NCBI RefSeq assembly: GCF_003814875.1
Contig: NZ_RKQF01000001.1
Span: forward strand, 4,464,001-4,528,000
Origin: Streptomyces sp. Ag109_O5-1
GTDB taxonomy: Bacteria; Actinomycetota; Actinomycetes; Streptomycetales; Streptomycetaceae
Length of the DNA stretch: 64,000 bases
Direction: 5' to 3'
Of this stretch, positions 1-8,915 are shown in pieces (the stretch's first letter is position 1; each line of letters begins with the position of its first letter). The notes beneath the pieces were generated by a model. That model made no database searches. It saw only the letters and a list, made by a program, of their open reading frames with translations, and was not told the origin of the DNA. The position numbers were made by a program, and so were the translations under genes.

Positions 1-110
1 AGGGAGGCGTAGTCGGAGGGGGCGGCCACGAAGAGGAAGAACGTGGCCGCGCCGATGAGGAACAGGGTGACGGCGGCGCCCACCGTGCGCCGGACGATGA
101 ACTGGATCAT
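1..110 (-). CDS. ABC transporter permease, DppB-like (5' end only)
   Basis: This is the first 36 codons of a gene that leaves the window. It starts at the ATG at 110 with MIQFIVRRTVGAAVTLFLIG, the basic n-region plus first membrane helix typical of DppB/OppB permeases. It follows the lipoprotein and DppC-like permease genes on the same strand, so it should be the second permease of one peptide-import operon. The rest of the protein and the ATPases lie outside the window. Confidence 0.8.
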   Translation of the reverse strand, partial: MIQFIVRRTVGAAVTLFLIGAATFFLFVAAPSDYAS

Positions 111-216
111 GACGGCCTGGCTGCTCTCTGCAAGGACGGCGAGGACGGGTGAGGGGTTCGCGCAGGGCCGCGGAGGCACACCGGGGGGTGCGCCTCCGCG
201 GCACCGGAGCCGTTGC

Positions 217-2019
217 CTACGACTTCAGGTAGAGCCGGGTGACGTCGATGTAGCTGGAGACGCTGCTGTAGCGGGCGCCGCCGATGTTGGAGCCGAACAG
301 CTGGAGCTGCTTGGTGTACCAGAGCGGGGCGGCCGGGTTGACCTTCTCCAGGATGTAGTGGTGCGCCTCGCGCCAGGTCTTCGCGGCCTCGGTCGGCTGC
401 TGGGTGAGGGCCTTCTTGATCAGCTCCTGGACCTTGGGGTCGTTGATGTGCGAGTAGTTCGCGGAGCCGTCGGCGACCTGGTCACCGTCGTAGATCGGCG
501 TGACGACCGTGCCCGGCGACGGCCAGTCCTGGCCCCAGCCGGTGATGTACAGGTCGTAGGGGTTGTCGAGCTTGCCGATCTGCTCGTAGTAGCTGGCCCC
601 GTCGACCTCCTTGGAGACGACGTCGAAGCCGACCTTGGTGAGGGCGTCCTCGATGGCGACCTTGCGGCGCTGGCCCGCCTCGGTGTTGGCGTAGGCGAAG
701 ACGACCTTCTTCTCGGCGGCGGGGACGCTCTTGAGGATCTCCTCGGCCTTGGCGATGTTGCCCTGCGGGGTCTTCAGCCGGCCGTAGGGGTCGTAGGTCG
801 CCTCGTAGCCCGGCAGGGTCGGCGCGAACAGGTTGGGGGCGACGTCACCGCCGTACGCACCGCCCTCGCCGGCGATCAGGGACTTGGAGTTGACCGCGTA
901 GGTGATGGCGTCGCGGACCTTCTTGTCCTTGACCCGGTCAAGGTTGAAGGTGAGCGTCATGACGTACGGCTGGTAGCCCTTGATGGTGCGCTTGTACGTC
1001 TCGGTGTTCTTGACGACGTCCTGGATCTGGGTGGCGTCGACGCTGCCGGTGAACTGCATGGCGTTCTTGGAGTCGCCCTGGTCGGCGATGAGCCGCTTGG
1101 TCTGGGTGGACTCGGTGATACCGAAGGCGAAGTTGAAGCCGTCCACGTACTGGTGGCGCACGGAGTCGGTCTTGGGGTCCCAGTTGGTGTTCTTGACCAG
1201 GACGAGGGACTTGCCGGACTTCGACGAGGCGATCTTGTACGGGCCGGTGGCGACCGGGGCCTTGTCGTAGTTGGCCTTGGTGTCGGTCTTGGCAGGCACG
1301 ATGCCGTAGCCCGCCATGGCGAGGGTCTGCGGCAGGTCCGGGCGCGGGGTGTCGAAGTGGAAGATCACCGTCTTGTCGTCCGGGGTGTCCAGGACCGAGG
1401 CCGGCAGGTGCTTGGAGCCGAAGCCGCCGTCGGGCAGCGCCTTGCGGTAGTCGGCGCCGCTCAGCCAGCTCTGCAGATAGGTCGGACCGTCGAAGATGAA
1501 CTTCGCGTACAGCCGCTCGACGCTGTGCCGGACGTCGGCGGAGGTGATCACGTTGCCGTTCTGGTCCTTGACCCCGTCCTTCAGGGTGAAGGACCAGGTC
1601 TTGCCGCCGTCGGAGGACTTGCCCGAGTCGGTGGCGAGGTCGCCGACGACCGAGACGTTGCCCTTGTCGTCCTCCTGGAACTGGGTCAGCCGGCGGAAGA
1701 GCAGGTTGGCGATCTGGCCGGCGTCGGAGACGTAGATCTGGCCCGGGTCCAGGTGGGTCAGCGGCGTCTCCTGGTAGATCTGGATCGTGCCGCCGCTCTT
1801 GGCGCCGGCCACGTCCTTGGCGGGGCCGGTGGAGTCGGCCGCGCCGAGGTACTCGACCGCCTTGGACTGGACGGCGGCCTCCTTCTGGTCCTTCTTGGAG
1901 TCGGTGCCGGACTTCCCGCCCTCGTTCTTGGAGCAGGCGGTGAGCGCGAGAGAGCCGGCCGCGACGGCGATCACGAGGGTCTGCGCTCTGCGGGACAGCA
2001 GTGAGCGATGAGACATCAT
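217..2019 (-). CDS. Oligopeptide ABC transporter substrate-binding lipoprotein
   Basis: A 600-residue solute-binding protein of the SBP_bac_5 (DppA/OppA) family, expected on the outer face of the membrane, where it hands peptides to the flanking permeases. It has a basic n-region, a hydrophobic core and a lipobox LTAC with the lipidated Cys near residue 29, then a Lys/Asp/Ser-rich tether. The family signature GGTIQIYQ and the long mixed alpha/beta body follow. The start is the first of two adjacent ATGs, with AGGTGG nine bases upstream. It lies between the two permease genes of the operon. Confidence 0.92.
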   Translation of the reverse strand: MMSHRSLLSRRAQTLVIAVAAGSLALTACSKNEGGKSGTDSKKDQKEAAVQSKAVEYLGAADSTGPAKDVAGAKSGGTIQIYQETPLTHLDPGQIYVSDAGQIANLLFRRLTQFQEDDKGNVSVVGDLATDSGKSSDGGKTWSFTLKDGVKDQNGNVITSADVRHSVERLYAKFIFDGPTYLQSWLSGADYRKALPDGGFGSKHLPASVLDTPDDKTVIFHFDTPRPDLPQTLAMAGYGIVPAKTDTKANYDKAPVATGPYKIASSKSGKSLVLVKNTNWDPKTDSVRHQYVDGFNFAFGITESTQTKRLIADQGDSKNAMQFTGSVDATQIQDVVKNTETYKRTIKGYQPYVMTLTFNLDRVKDKKVRDAITYAVNSKSLIAGEGGAYGGDVAPNLFAPTLPGYEATYDPYGRLKTPQGNIAKAEEILKSVPAAEKKVVFAYANTEAGQRRKVAIEDALTKVGFDVVSKEVDGASYYEQIGKLDNPYDLYITGWGQDWPSPGTVVTPIYDGDQVADGSANYSHINDPKVQELIKKALTQQPTEAAKTWREAHHYILEKVNPAAPLWYTKQLQLFGSNIGGARYSSVSSYIDVTRLYLKS

Positions 2020-2120
2020 GTGGCGAATCCACCTATTTGTCGGTTGTGATCCCTGAGTGCTGCCGTGCGCCGGCCGTGAGACCGACGGGGGGCGGCAGCC
2101 ACCCCCACCCAAGGGACGTC

Positions 2121-3161
2121 CTATCGCCCGGACTTGGGGTCGAACGCGTCTCGGACGGAGTCTCCGAGGAGGTTGAAGCACAGGACGAAGATCACCAGCG
2201 CGACGCCCGGGAAGAACATGAACGCGGGGTCCTGCTCGGCGTACTGGGCGCCGGCCGCGAAGAGGCGTCCCCAGTCCGGGGTGGGCTCGACGAACCCGAC
2301 ACCGGCGAACGAGAGGAAGGCGATGCTGAGGATGGTGCTGGGGAGCTGGTACGTGAACTGCACGAGGATCGGCGTCACGACGTTCGGCAGGATCTCCTTG
2401 CTGACGATCCGCCAGGGCGAGGCCCCCGAGACCCGGGCCGCCTCGACGAACTCCCGTTCCCGCAGGGACAGCACGGTGGAGCGGACGATGCGCGCCATGC
2501 CCATCCAGCCCAGCAGCCAGAGCACGATCAGGATGGCCAGGGCCCGGAAGTAGGTGGGCGTCTCCTCGCGGGGATCGACGAAGAACGAGGTCACCACGGG
2601 CATGAAGGCGATGAAGAACAACTGCTGCGGGAAGGACAGGAAGAAGTCCGTGACACGGCCGAGCCAGTAGTCCGTACGGCCGCCGAAGTAGCCGCCGATC
2701 AGGCCGATGACGATGCCCGTGACCATGACCAGGACGGTGATGCCGAGCGCCATGAAGAGCGAGGTCCGCATGCCGTACAGCAGCATGGCGTACAGGTCAC
2801 GGCCGTACTGCGGCTCGACGCCGAACCAGTGGTCGCCCGAGACGCCGCCCAAGTAGCCGAGCGGCAGCCCGAATTCGTCCAGGATCGGCTTGTCCGCGTA
2901 GGTGGGGTCCTGGCCGTACAGGGTGTACGGGTTGGTGCCGGAGAGCTTCGTCAGGAGCGGGGCCGCCAGGGAGATCACGAAGTAGGCGATCACGATGACC
3001 GCGCAGACGACGCCCGTACGGTCGCGCTTGAAGCGGATCCACATCAGCTGGCCGGGGGAACGGCCTTCGAGCGAGTCCGCTCCGGACTTCGCCGGGGGCG
3101 CTGGTTCGCCCTCGGCGACGGCCGAGGTCCCGCCGTCCTCGATGTCGATAGGACTGGTCAC
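2121..3161 (-). CDS. ABC transporter permease, DppC-like
   Basis: A 346-residue inner-membrane permease of the binding-protein-dependent peptide transporter class. An N-terminal helix near residue 51 is followed by a long extracytoplasmic loop, then the BPD_transp_1 domain. The EAA loop (EAARVSGAS...ILPN) contacts the ATPase. The GTG start at 3161 gives the expected cytoplasmic tail. It is the first recognisable gene of the operon, 101 bases upstream of the lipoprotein gene. The substrate is inferred from the family only. Confidence 0.92.
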   Translation of the reverse strand: MTSPIDIEDGGTSAVAEGEPAPPAKSGADSLEGRSPGQLMWIRFKRDRTGVVCAVIVIAYFVISLAAPLLTKLSGTNPYTLYGQDPTYADKPILDEFGLPLGYLGGVSGDHWFGVEPQYGRDLYAMLLYGMRTSLFMALGITVLVMVTGIVIGLIGGYFGGRTDYWLGRVTDFFLSFPQQLFFIAFMPVVTSFFVDPREETPTYFRALAILIVLWLLGWMGMARIVRSTVLSLREREFVEAARVSGASPWRIVSKEILPNVVTPILVQFTYQLPSTILSIAFLSFAGVGFVEPTPDWGRLFAAGAQYAEQDPAFMFFPGVALVIFVLCFNLLGDSVRDAFDPKSGR

Positions 3162-3288
3162 AGTTCGTCCGTTTCACAAGTGTGGGTGGGGGGCTTCCGG
3201 GTAGCCCGAGGAACGCACGGCGAAGCGGCGGGAAACCGCAGTCGGACGCGCGTAGTCGAACGGCCGCGCTACACGGCCGGACGGATCC

Positions 3289-3402
3289 TCAGAAGCAGCC
3301 GCCGAACGAACAGGACGAACTGAACAAGAAGGACGAACAGTTGGAACGGGAATGGCCTGATGGCGCGAGTGCGACCCACCTGGTGTTCGTGACACCACGC
3401 AT
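3289..3402 (-). CDS. Possible 37-residue leader ORF or lipoprotein-gene remnant
   Basis: The ATG at 3402 has GAGGAGG seven bases upstream, one of the better ribosome sites in the window. The product starts MRGVTNTRWVALA, resembling n-regions of Streptomyces peptide-binding lipoproteins, but then becomes Ser/Cys/Phe-rich and stops after 37 codons. A second frame over the same bases reads as a hydrophobic segment (FQLFVLLVQFVLFV), so a frameshift is possible. It could be a leader peptide, a decayed lipoprotein start, or chance. Confidence 0.3.
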   Translation of the reverse strand: MRGVTNTRWVALAPSGHSRSNCSSFLFSSSCSFGGCF

Positions 3403-3456
3403 GGGAGTTCCTCCTCATGACTTCACGTGTTCACCAACAGGAGGCTTCCGTCCATA

Positions 3457-3480
3457 CCCTCCGACACCCCTGACGGAGGG
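3457..3480. repeat. Inverted repeat in the operon leader
   Basis: CCCTCCG and CGGAGGG form a perfect 7-bp stem with a 10-base loop, about 60 bases upstream of the short ORF. It could be an RNA hairpin in the operon leader or an operator. Confidence 0.35.
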
Positions 3481-3764
3481 TCAGACACCCCCTGGTGCTC
3501 GTGAGTCGAGCGCTGTCCCCACAGCGCGTGACCCATTGACCCGAGCGCTACGCGGCTAACTATCTGCCATGAGTCAGGTGCCGACCACAGTCTTTAAATC
3601 TCAATTCAGTCACAGCTGATGCGAAGTTCTTCCAAAAACTGGACAAACTGTTCGCAGGGAGAAGGCCACGAAACGGACGTGTTACATGGCTATCGGGCGG
3701 CGATCTCCGCATTTCGGACACTGGCCGAAGGCTGCCCACGTCCGCTTACCCGAAAATGGGTTGC

Positions 3765-3803
3765 AAAAAGCCCGGGTACCCCCATCCTGGGGGCACCCGG
3801 GCT
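3765..3803 (-). terminator. Intrinsic terminator of typA
   Basis: Read on the minus strand, 15-base arms (3789-3803 and 3769-3783) pair with one G-U and a 5-base loop, followed directly by UUUUUGC. The structure begins 15 bases after the typA stop. A stem plus U-tract is relatively rare in Streptomyces, so this is a strong call. Confidence 0.9.
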
Positions 3804-3817
3804 CAGGCGTCCTGTGA

Positions 3818-5725
3818 TCAGCCGTGCTTGGCGCGGCTGGCGGCGCGGGCCCGCTCGCGGGCGTCCAGGTTCACCTTGCGGATGCGAACGGCCTCCGGGG
3901 TCACCTCGACGCACTCGTCGTCACGGCAGAACTCCAGCGACTGCTCCAGGGAGAGCTTGCGCGGCGGGACGATCGCCTCGAACGAGTCGGCCGAGGACGA
4001 CCGCATGTTCGTGAGCTTCTTCTCCTTGGTGATGTTCACGTCCATGTCGTCGGAGCGCGAGTTCTCGCCGACGATCATGCCCTCGTACACCTCGGTGCCG
4101 GGGTCGGTGAACAGCACACCGCGCTCCTGGAGGTTCGTCATCGCGAACGCGGTGACGGCACCGGAGCGGTCGGCGACCAGCGAGCCGTTGTTACGGGTCT
4201 GCAGGGGGCCGAACCAAGGCTCGTGGCCCTCGTGGATGGAGTGGCCGATACCCGTACCACGGGTCTGCGTCAGGAACTCGGTACGGAAGCCGATGAGACC
4301 GCGGGACGGCACCACGAACTCCATGCGGACCCAGCCCGAGCCGTGGTTGGACATATTGTCCATCCGGCCCTTGCGGACGCCCATGAGCTGCGTGACCGCG
4401 CCCATGTGCTCCTCGGGCACGTCGATCGTCATGCGCTCGACGGGCTCGTACGTCTTGCCGTCGACCTGCTTGGTGACGACCTGCGGCTTGCCGATGGTCA
4501 GCTCGAAGCCCTCGCGGCGCATCTGCTCGACCAGGATGGCGAGCGCCAGCTCACCACGGCCCTGGACCTCCCAGGCGTCCGGACGCTCGGTGTCGAGCAC
4601 CCGGAGGGAGACGTTACCGATCAGCTCGCGGTCAAGGCGGTCCTTGACCTGGCGGGCGGTGACCTTGCGGTCCTTGACCGCGGCCTTGTTGTCGGCGCCC
4701 TTGCCGGTGCCGCCACGGCCGACCAGCGGCGAGGTGTTCGTGCCGATGGTCATCGAGATCGCCGGCTCGTCGACCGTGATCAGCGGCAGCGGGATCGGGT
4801 TCTCGGTGTCGGCGAGGGTCTCGCCGATCATGATGTCCGCGATACCGGCGACGGCGCAGATGTCACCCGGGCCTGCCATCTCGGCGGGCTTGCGGGTGAG
4901 TGCCTCGGTCATCAGCAGCTCGGTGATGCGCACGTTGGACATCGTGCCGTCACGCTTGATCCAGGTGACGGTCTGGCCCTTGCGCAGCTCGCCCTGCTCG
5001 ACGCGGAGCAGCGCGATACGGCCGAGGAAGTTGTCGGCGTCCAGGTTGGTGACGTGCGCCTGGAGCGGGGCCGACTCGTCGTACTCGGGGGCCGGGACGT
5101 GGGAGAGGATCGTGGAGAAGAACGGCTCCAGGCTGTCGCTGTCGGCCGGGACGGTGCCGTCCTCCGGCTTGGTCAGCGAGGCCACACCGTCACGCGCGCA
5201 CGCGTAGACGATCGGGAACTCGATCTGGTCCTCGTCGGCGTCCAGGTCGAGGAAGAGGTCGTAGGTCTCGTTGACGACCTCGTCGATCCTGGAGTCCGGG
5301 CGGTCCGTCTTGTTGATGCACAGGATAACGGGCAGGCGCTGCTGGAGGGCCTTGCGCAGCACGAAGCGGGTCTGCGGCAGCGGGCCCTCGGAGGCGTCGA
5401 CCAGCAGGACCACCGCGTCCACCATGGACAGACCGCGCTCGACCTCGCCACCGAAGTCGGCGTGGCCCGGGGTGTCGATGATGTTGATGGTGATGACGTC
5501 GCCGCCATCCTTGGGGTGGTACTTCACGGCCGTGTTCTTGGCCAGGATCGTGATGCCCTTCTCACGCTCCAGGTCGTTCGAGTCCATCATTCGGTCGTCG
5601 AGCGACTCGGCGGCGTGCGCAGCGAAGGCACCGGCCTGCTTCAGCATGGCGTCGACGAGGGTCGTCTTGCCGTGGTCGACGTGGGCGACGATGGCGACGT
5701 TGCGGATGTCGTGGCGCGTGGCCAT
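3818..5725 (-). CDS. typA: Translational GTPase TypA/BipA
   Basis: A 635-residue ribosome-binding GTPase of the EF-G-like family, acting in ribosome assembly and stress adaptation. Its G motifs are intact: P-loop AHVDHGKT at residues 14-21, the GITIL switch, DTPGHADF near residue 85 and NKTD near residue 138. The EF-G-like domains and BipA-specific C-terminal domain follow, and the length matches the family. It is monocistronic: its own terminator lies downstream and 272 bases separate it from the next gene. Confidence 0.97.
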   Translation of the reverse strand: MATRHDIRNVAIVAHVDHGKTTLVDAMLKQAGAFAAHAAESLDDRMMDSNDLEREKGITILAKNTAVKYHPKDGGDVITINIIDTPGHADFGGEVERGLSMVDAVVLLVDASEGPLPQTRFVLRKALQQRLPVILCINKTDRPDSRIDEVVNETYDLFLDLDADEDQIEFPIVYACARDGVASLTKPEDGTVPADSDSLEPFFSTILSHVPAPEYDESAPLQAHVTNLDADNFLGRIALLRVEQGELRKGQTVTWIKRDGTMSNVRITELLMTEALTRKPAEMAGPGDICAVAGIADIMIGETLADTENPIPLPLITVDEPAISMTIGTNTSPLVGRGGTGKGADNKAAVKDRKVTARQVKDRLDRELIGNVSLRVLDTERPDAWEVQGRGELALAILVEQMRREGFELTIGKPQVVTKQVDGKTYEPVERMTIDVPEEHMGAVTQLMGVRKGRMDNMSNHGSGWVRMEFVVPSRGLIGFRTEFLTQTRGTGIGHSIHEGHEPWFGPLQTRNNGSLVADRSGAVTAFAMTNLQERGVLFTDPGTEVYEGMIVGENSRSDDMDVNITKEKKLTNMRSSSADSFEAIVPPRKLSLEQSLEFCRDDECVEVTPEAVRIRKVNLDARERARAASRAKHG

Positions 5726-5908
5726 AGTGCGGCGTACTCCCGGAGTGTGAGGAAGGGGCCTGCGCGTACATCGGTGTTACGCGGACCCTGCCGGGCTGAA
5801 CACGCCACGGCCTCACCCCATGGTACGGGGCCAATCGACTGCTGGCTCGCGGGGCTACATATATGCAGCTCAGAGCACTCAACAACGAGCGATCAGGCCA
5901 TCAACCAG

Positions 5909-5982
5909 GGGCGCGGGGCTGTATCAACATGCGGCTCCGCCGCGTGGGCGCGACCAGCCCCCACGCACCCGCGCCCGACAAC
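5909..5982 (+). repeat. Streptomyces-type interspersed repeat, copy 1
   Basis: A ~74-bp element starting GCGCGGGGCTGTATCAA and containing the self-complementary GCGGCTCCGCCGC core, then GTGGGCGCGACCAGCCCC. Two more copies in the opposite orientation occur at 16450-16530 and 20004-20085. It lies just downstream of the second lipoprotein gene. The rest of the 5726-5997 gap shows nothing clear beyond the presumed typA promoter. Confidence 0.8.
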
Positions 5983-5997
5983 GAGACCCGTCTCCAC

Positions 5998-8247
5998 CTA
6001 CCCCTTGGTCGGACTCGCCGATACCTTCGCCCCCTTCTTCAAAAAGCCCATGTCCTGATAAACCGGCGTCTGGAACCCGAACGCCCCGACGTTCACCAGC
6101 CCCTTCCGCACCCCCACGACCTGGGGCCTCTGGTACAGCGGCAGCGACCCGGCCGAGGCCCAGATCCGCGAGTCCGCCTTCTGCAGCAGCCCGTCCGCCT
6201 CGCCCTCGTCCAGCGCCCCCAGCGCCTGGTCGAAGAGCTGGTCCACCTGGTCGGTGCCGACCCTCGTGTAGTTCTGCTCGACGTTCAGCGACCCGTCGGC
6301 GCCCACCACGGGCTTCGCGTAGATCGGCCGCGCGTCGGTCGCCGGGAACGCCGACGACGGCCACGAGTACAGCGCGAGGTCGTACTCCCCGGACGCGATG
6401 TGGTCCTTGAAGTAGCTCTCGTCGGAGACTTTGGTGATCTCGGTCTGGATGCCGACCGCCGCCAGCATCTGGGTGATCCGTCCGGCGACGTTCTGGAGCG
6501 TCTCCGACCCCGGCCCGGACGGCAGCACGAACCGCAGGGTCAGCGCCTTCCCGTCCTTGGCCAGCGGCGCGGCCGCGGCCCCCGCGCCCTTGGGCGCGGC
6601 CGTGCCCTTCGGCGCGTACGCCCCCGGCGCCCCGTGGGCGTGGTCCTTCTGGTGGTCGCGGGTGTCCTTGCCGTCGGGCCCCTTGTCGTCCTCTCCGACG
6701 ATGTACTGCCCGTCCTGCCCGCCCTGGGACTCCTCGCTCTTGTCGCCCTTGCCGGCCTTGTCGCCCTGCTTCGCCTTGTCGCCCTTCCCGTGCTCCGCGC
6801 CGGCGGTCTTGTCCTCGGCCTTGATCGGCCCGCCGGCCACCCACCCCGCGTCGGCGAGCAGCGCCTGCGCCTCATGGGTGTCGAGGCCGCCGATCGCCCC
6901 GCTGCTGTCGGCGTAGGCGGCCTGCCCGGAGAGGGCGAGGTGGCTGCCGACCGGCACGGCGGGCAGCCCCAGCGGGGTGAGCACCAGCTTGGCCAGGGCC
7001 TGGCGGTCGATCGCCCGGGCGACGGCCCGCCGTACCCGATCGTCGGCGAGGGGGCCCTCGGAGCCGTTCAGGGCCAGCTGGGTGTAGGCGGGCTCCAGCG
7101 ACTTGCGGACGTCGAAGTCGCGCAGCTCGTGCTGCTGCTCCAGCCACTTGGCGATGGCCCTGCCGAGCTTCTTCCGCCCGTCGGGCAGCCTCTCCGCGTC
7201 CATACCGAGGGCCAGCGCCCAGGACCGCAGCTTCTTGGCGGAGGTCTTGCCGGCACCTTGCAAGGGCATGCCGGTGCCCTTCTCGCGGCCGGCGACGATG
7301 ATCTGCTCGGCCTCGGAGGCGTCGATGTCGGCGACGTCGACCGTGCCGGCGGCGAGCGCGGCGGCCCGCTGCCCGCGGTCCACGGCGTGCAGGTCGATCT
7401 CGTCGAGCTTGGCCGGGCGGCCCCACCAGCGCGGGTTGCGGGTGAGGACCACGTCCTTCTTGGCGGTGTCGATCCTGTCGACCCTGTAGGGCCCCGCGGT
7501 GACCATGAGCTTGCGGCGGGCGCCGTCGTTGAAGGCGTCCGGGGTGCCCATGACGTCCTTCGAGTACAGCGGGGAGAACAGCGACTTCCAGTCGGTGTAC
7601 GGCCGGTCGAAGGTGACCCGGACCTCCAGGTCGTTGGCGCCGCGCTCGATCTTGGCGATGCGGTCGTAGCCGGCGTTGCGGGCGGTCCAGTAGGCGGAGT
7701 CCTTGCCGGACAGGGCGCGCCACTGGGCGGCGAAGTCGGCGGCGCCGATCTCCCGGCCGTCGCTCCAGACGGCCCGCTGGTCGAGCTTGTAGAGGACGAC
7801 CTGGCGCGGCTCGGTCTCGATGACCTTCGCGGATTCCAGGTAGTCGGGGTTGCGGACCGGCTTCCCGGTGGCGTCCATGGTGAACATCGACGGCAGGACG
7901 GCCTGGGCGACCCGGGTGGTGCCGGCGTCGGCGTCGGCCTGGAAGGTGTTGAGGGTCTCCGGTACGGCGTCCACGGCCATCTTCAGCGTGCCGCCCTCGG
8001 CGACGGAGTCCCGGGGGACCGCCGCGATGTCCTGTGCGGCGAGCGGCTTGCTGCCCTCGTCGTCGGAGCTGCAGCCGGCGAGGAGGGGCACGGCGAGCGC
8101 GCCGGCGGCGAGGAAGGCGATTGCGCTTCGCTGGTGGCGCCGGGATGGGCCTGGGCCGTCGTTCGTCTGCGGCGCCGTCGTGGTTGCTCGCGCAGTTCCC
8201 CGCGCCCCTTCGGGGCGCTGCCCGGCGCCGACTCCGCGGTGAGACAT
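5998..8247 (-). CDS. ABC transporter substrate-binding lipoprotein with atypical signal peptide
   Basis: A 749-residue SBP_bac_5-type lipoprotein. The ATG at 8247 has GGAGG eight bases upstream. The lipobox LLAGC places the lipidated Cys at residue 59, giving a roughly 40-residue n-region instead of the usual 5-15. Residues 9-32 of that extension are encoded by an interspersed repeat (8150-8222). A second oddity is a Lys/Gly/Asp-rich low-complexity insert of about 90 residues (coding bases ~6540-6830) splitting the binding domain. No transporter genes adjoin it, so its partner permease is unknown. Confidence 0.88.
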   Translation of the reverse strand: MSHRGVGAGQRPEGARGTARATTTAPQTNDGPGPSRRHQRSAIAFLAAGALAVPLLAGCSSDDEGSKPLAAQDIAAVPRDSVAEGGTLKMAVDAVPETLNTFQADADAGTTRVAQAVLPSMFTMDATGKPVRNPDYLESAKVIETEPRQVVLYKLDQRAVWSDGREIGAADFAAQWRALSGKDSAYWTARNAGYDRIAKIERGANDLEVRVTFDRPYTDWKSLFSPLYSKDVMGTPDAFNDGARRKLMVTAGPYRVDRIDTAKKDVVLTRNPRWWGRPAKLDEIDLHAVDRGQRAAALAAGTVDVADIDASEAEQIIVAGREKGTGMPLQGAGKTSAKKLRSWALALGMDAERLPDGRKKLGRAIAKWLEQQHELRDFDVRKSLEPAYTQLALNGSEGPLADDRVRRAVARAIDRQALAKLVLTPLGLPAVPVGSHLALSGQAAYADSSGAIGGLDTHEAQALLADAGWVAGGPIKAEDKTAGAEHGKGDKAKQGDKAGKGDKSEESQGGQDGQYIVGEDDKGPDGKDTRDHQKDHAHGAPGAYAPKGTAAPKGAGAAAAPLAKDGKALTLRFVLPSGPGSETLQNVAGRITQMLAAVGIQTEITKVSDESYFKDHIASGEYDLALYSWPSSAFPATDARPIYAKPVVGADGSLNVEQNYTRVGTDQVDQLFDQALGALDEGEADGLLQKADSRIWASAGSLPLYQRPQVVGVRKGLVNVGAFGFQTPVYQDMGFLKKGAKVSASPTKG
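8150..8222 (-). repeat. Interspersed repeat inside the lipoprotein coding sequence
   Basis: The plus-strand bases here include GTTCGTCTGCGGCGCCGTCG and GCGCAGTTCCCCGCGCCCC, a pattern I recognise from repeats scattered between genes in Streptomyces. Here it is read in frame as residues 9-32 of the lipoprotein. The flanking codons would join to give an ordinary signal peptide (MSHRGVGAG then RRHQRSAIAF). Confidence 0.7.
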
Positions 8248-8336
8248 CTCTACTACCTCCGTGTGGCCCGGTACCACGGGTGCGGTCTGTTCACGTTTGG
8301 GGGTATTTTGGAGTTGATCACATGTACGTCAGAAGT

Positions 8337-8366
8337 ACGGACCCCACTGAAATGGACGGGGTCCGT
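8337..8366. repeat. Perfect inverted repeat in the divergent lipoprotein/sdh region
   Basis: ACGGACCCC and GGGGTCCGT form a perfect 9-bp inverted repeat with a 12-base spacer. It sits in the 329-base gap 8248-8576 between the divergent lipoprotein and sdh-operon genes and could be an operator or transcript hairpin. The remaining gap should hold both promoters, but no clear -10/-35 pair was seen. Confidence 0.5.
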
Positions 8367-8576
8367 CGGCCGGGGACGACACGGCGGCGGGGACGGCCAA
8401 ACCCCACCCGTGCGGCGCAATCCCGGCGCGAACAGAGCGCGTGCGGGCGTGCGACGGAGGCGCGCAATCCGCCAATCGCTGCACATGGCTTCACATCAGC
8501 AGGTGTGACGCGCAACACTCGCAGGCGCATGAACGTTGCCGCCTTGGACCACGGGGTCCGGAAGTGAGGTCACGTC

Positions 8577-8867
8577 ATGTCCGTGCACGACGACCTGACG
8601 TCAGTCCAGCGCTGCCTTGAGGACCTGAACCGGTCCGTCGGCCGCCTGGAGCAGCAGCTCGGGAGCGGCGGACTGGAGATGCGCCGCGTCCGGGCCGACG
8701 CGGCTCACCTGCGCGAGAGCGTGGCCCTGCTGCGGGAGGCGGCCAACACCGCCGCCCCGGGCAAGCGCCCCGAACTCGTCACCATCTCCGACGATCCGTA
8801 CGACATCAACCTGTGGACGGACACGGACGACGAGGGTCTCGGCGCCCGCGACCGGCACGCACCGTAG
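8577..8867 (+). CDS. Small conserved protein preceding sdhC
   Basis: A 96-residue soluble protein, function not recognised. The first ~60 residues form an amphipathic coiled-coil-like helix (LNRSVGRLEQQL, LRESVALLREA); the tail is Asp-rich (ISDDPYDINLWTDTDDEG). The ATG has a GTGAGGT ribosome site. Only 48 bases separate it from sdhC, so it probably begins the sdh operon. The mycobacterial Sdh1 operon also starts with a ~97-residue protein (Rv0250c in my recollection), making a conserved accessory role plausible but unproven. Confidence 0.75.
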   Translation: MSVHDDLTSVQRCLEDLNRSVGRLEQQLGSGGLEMRRVRADAAHLRESVALLREAANTAAPGKRPELVTISDDPYDINLWTDTDDEGLGARDRHAP

Positions 8868-8915
8868 GAGCGCTGACCGCAGGCCCCCACCCCCGACCCC
8901 GACCGGAGTCATCCG

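Larger units (their letters stand above)
3162..3817. other. Intergenic region upstream of the peptide-transport operon
   Basis: This 656-base gap separates the permease start from the typA stop. It contains a short ORF with a strong ribosome site (3289-3402), an inverted repeat (3457-3480) and the typA terminator (3765-3803). The stretch around 3560-3700 is unusually AT-rich for this genome, so the operon promoter probably lies there, but no unambiguous -10/-35 pair could be picked. Confidence 0.5.

Noticed and set aside
43..2004. Long plus-strand ORF opposite the lipoprotein gene
   Set aside because: A shadow frame: Val/Gly/Leu-rich translation typical of antisense high-GC DNA; the minus strand has lipobox, ribosome site and family motifs. 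The same applies to long antisense frames elsewhere, such as 5863-8508, 17058-19295 and 26596-30717.
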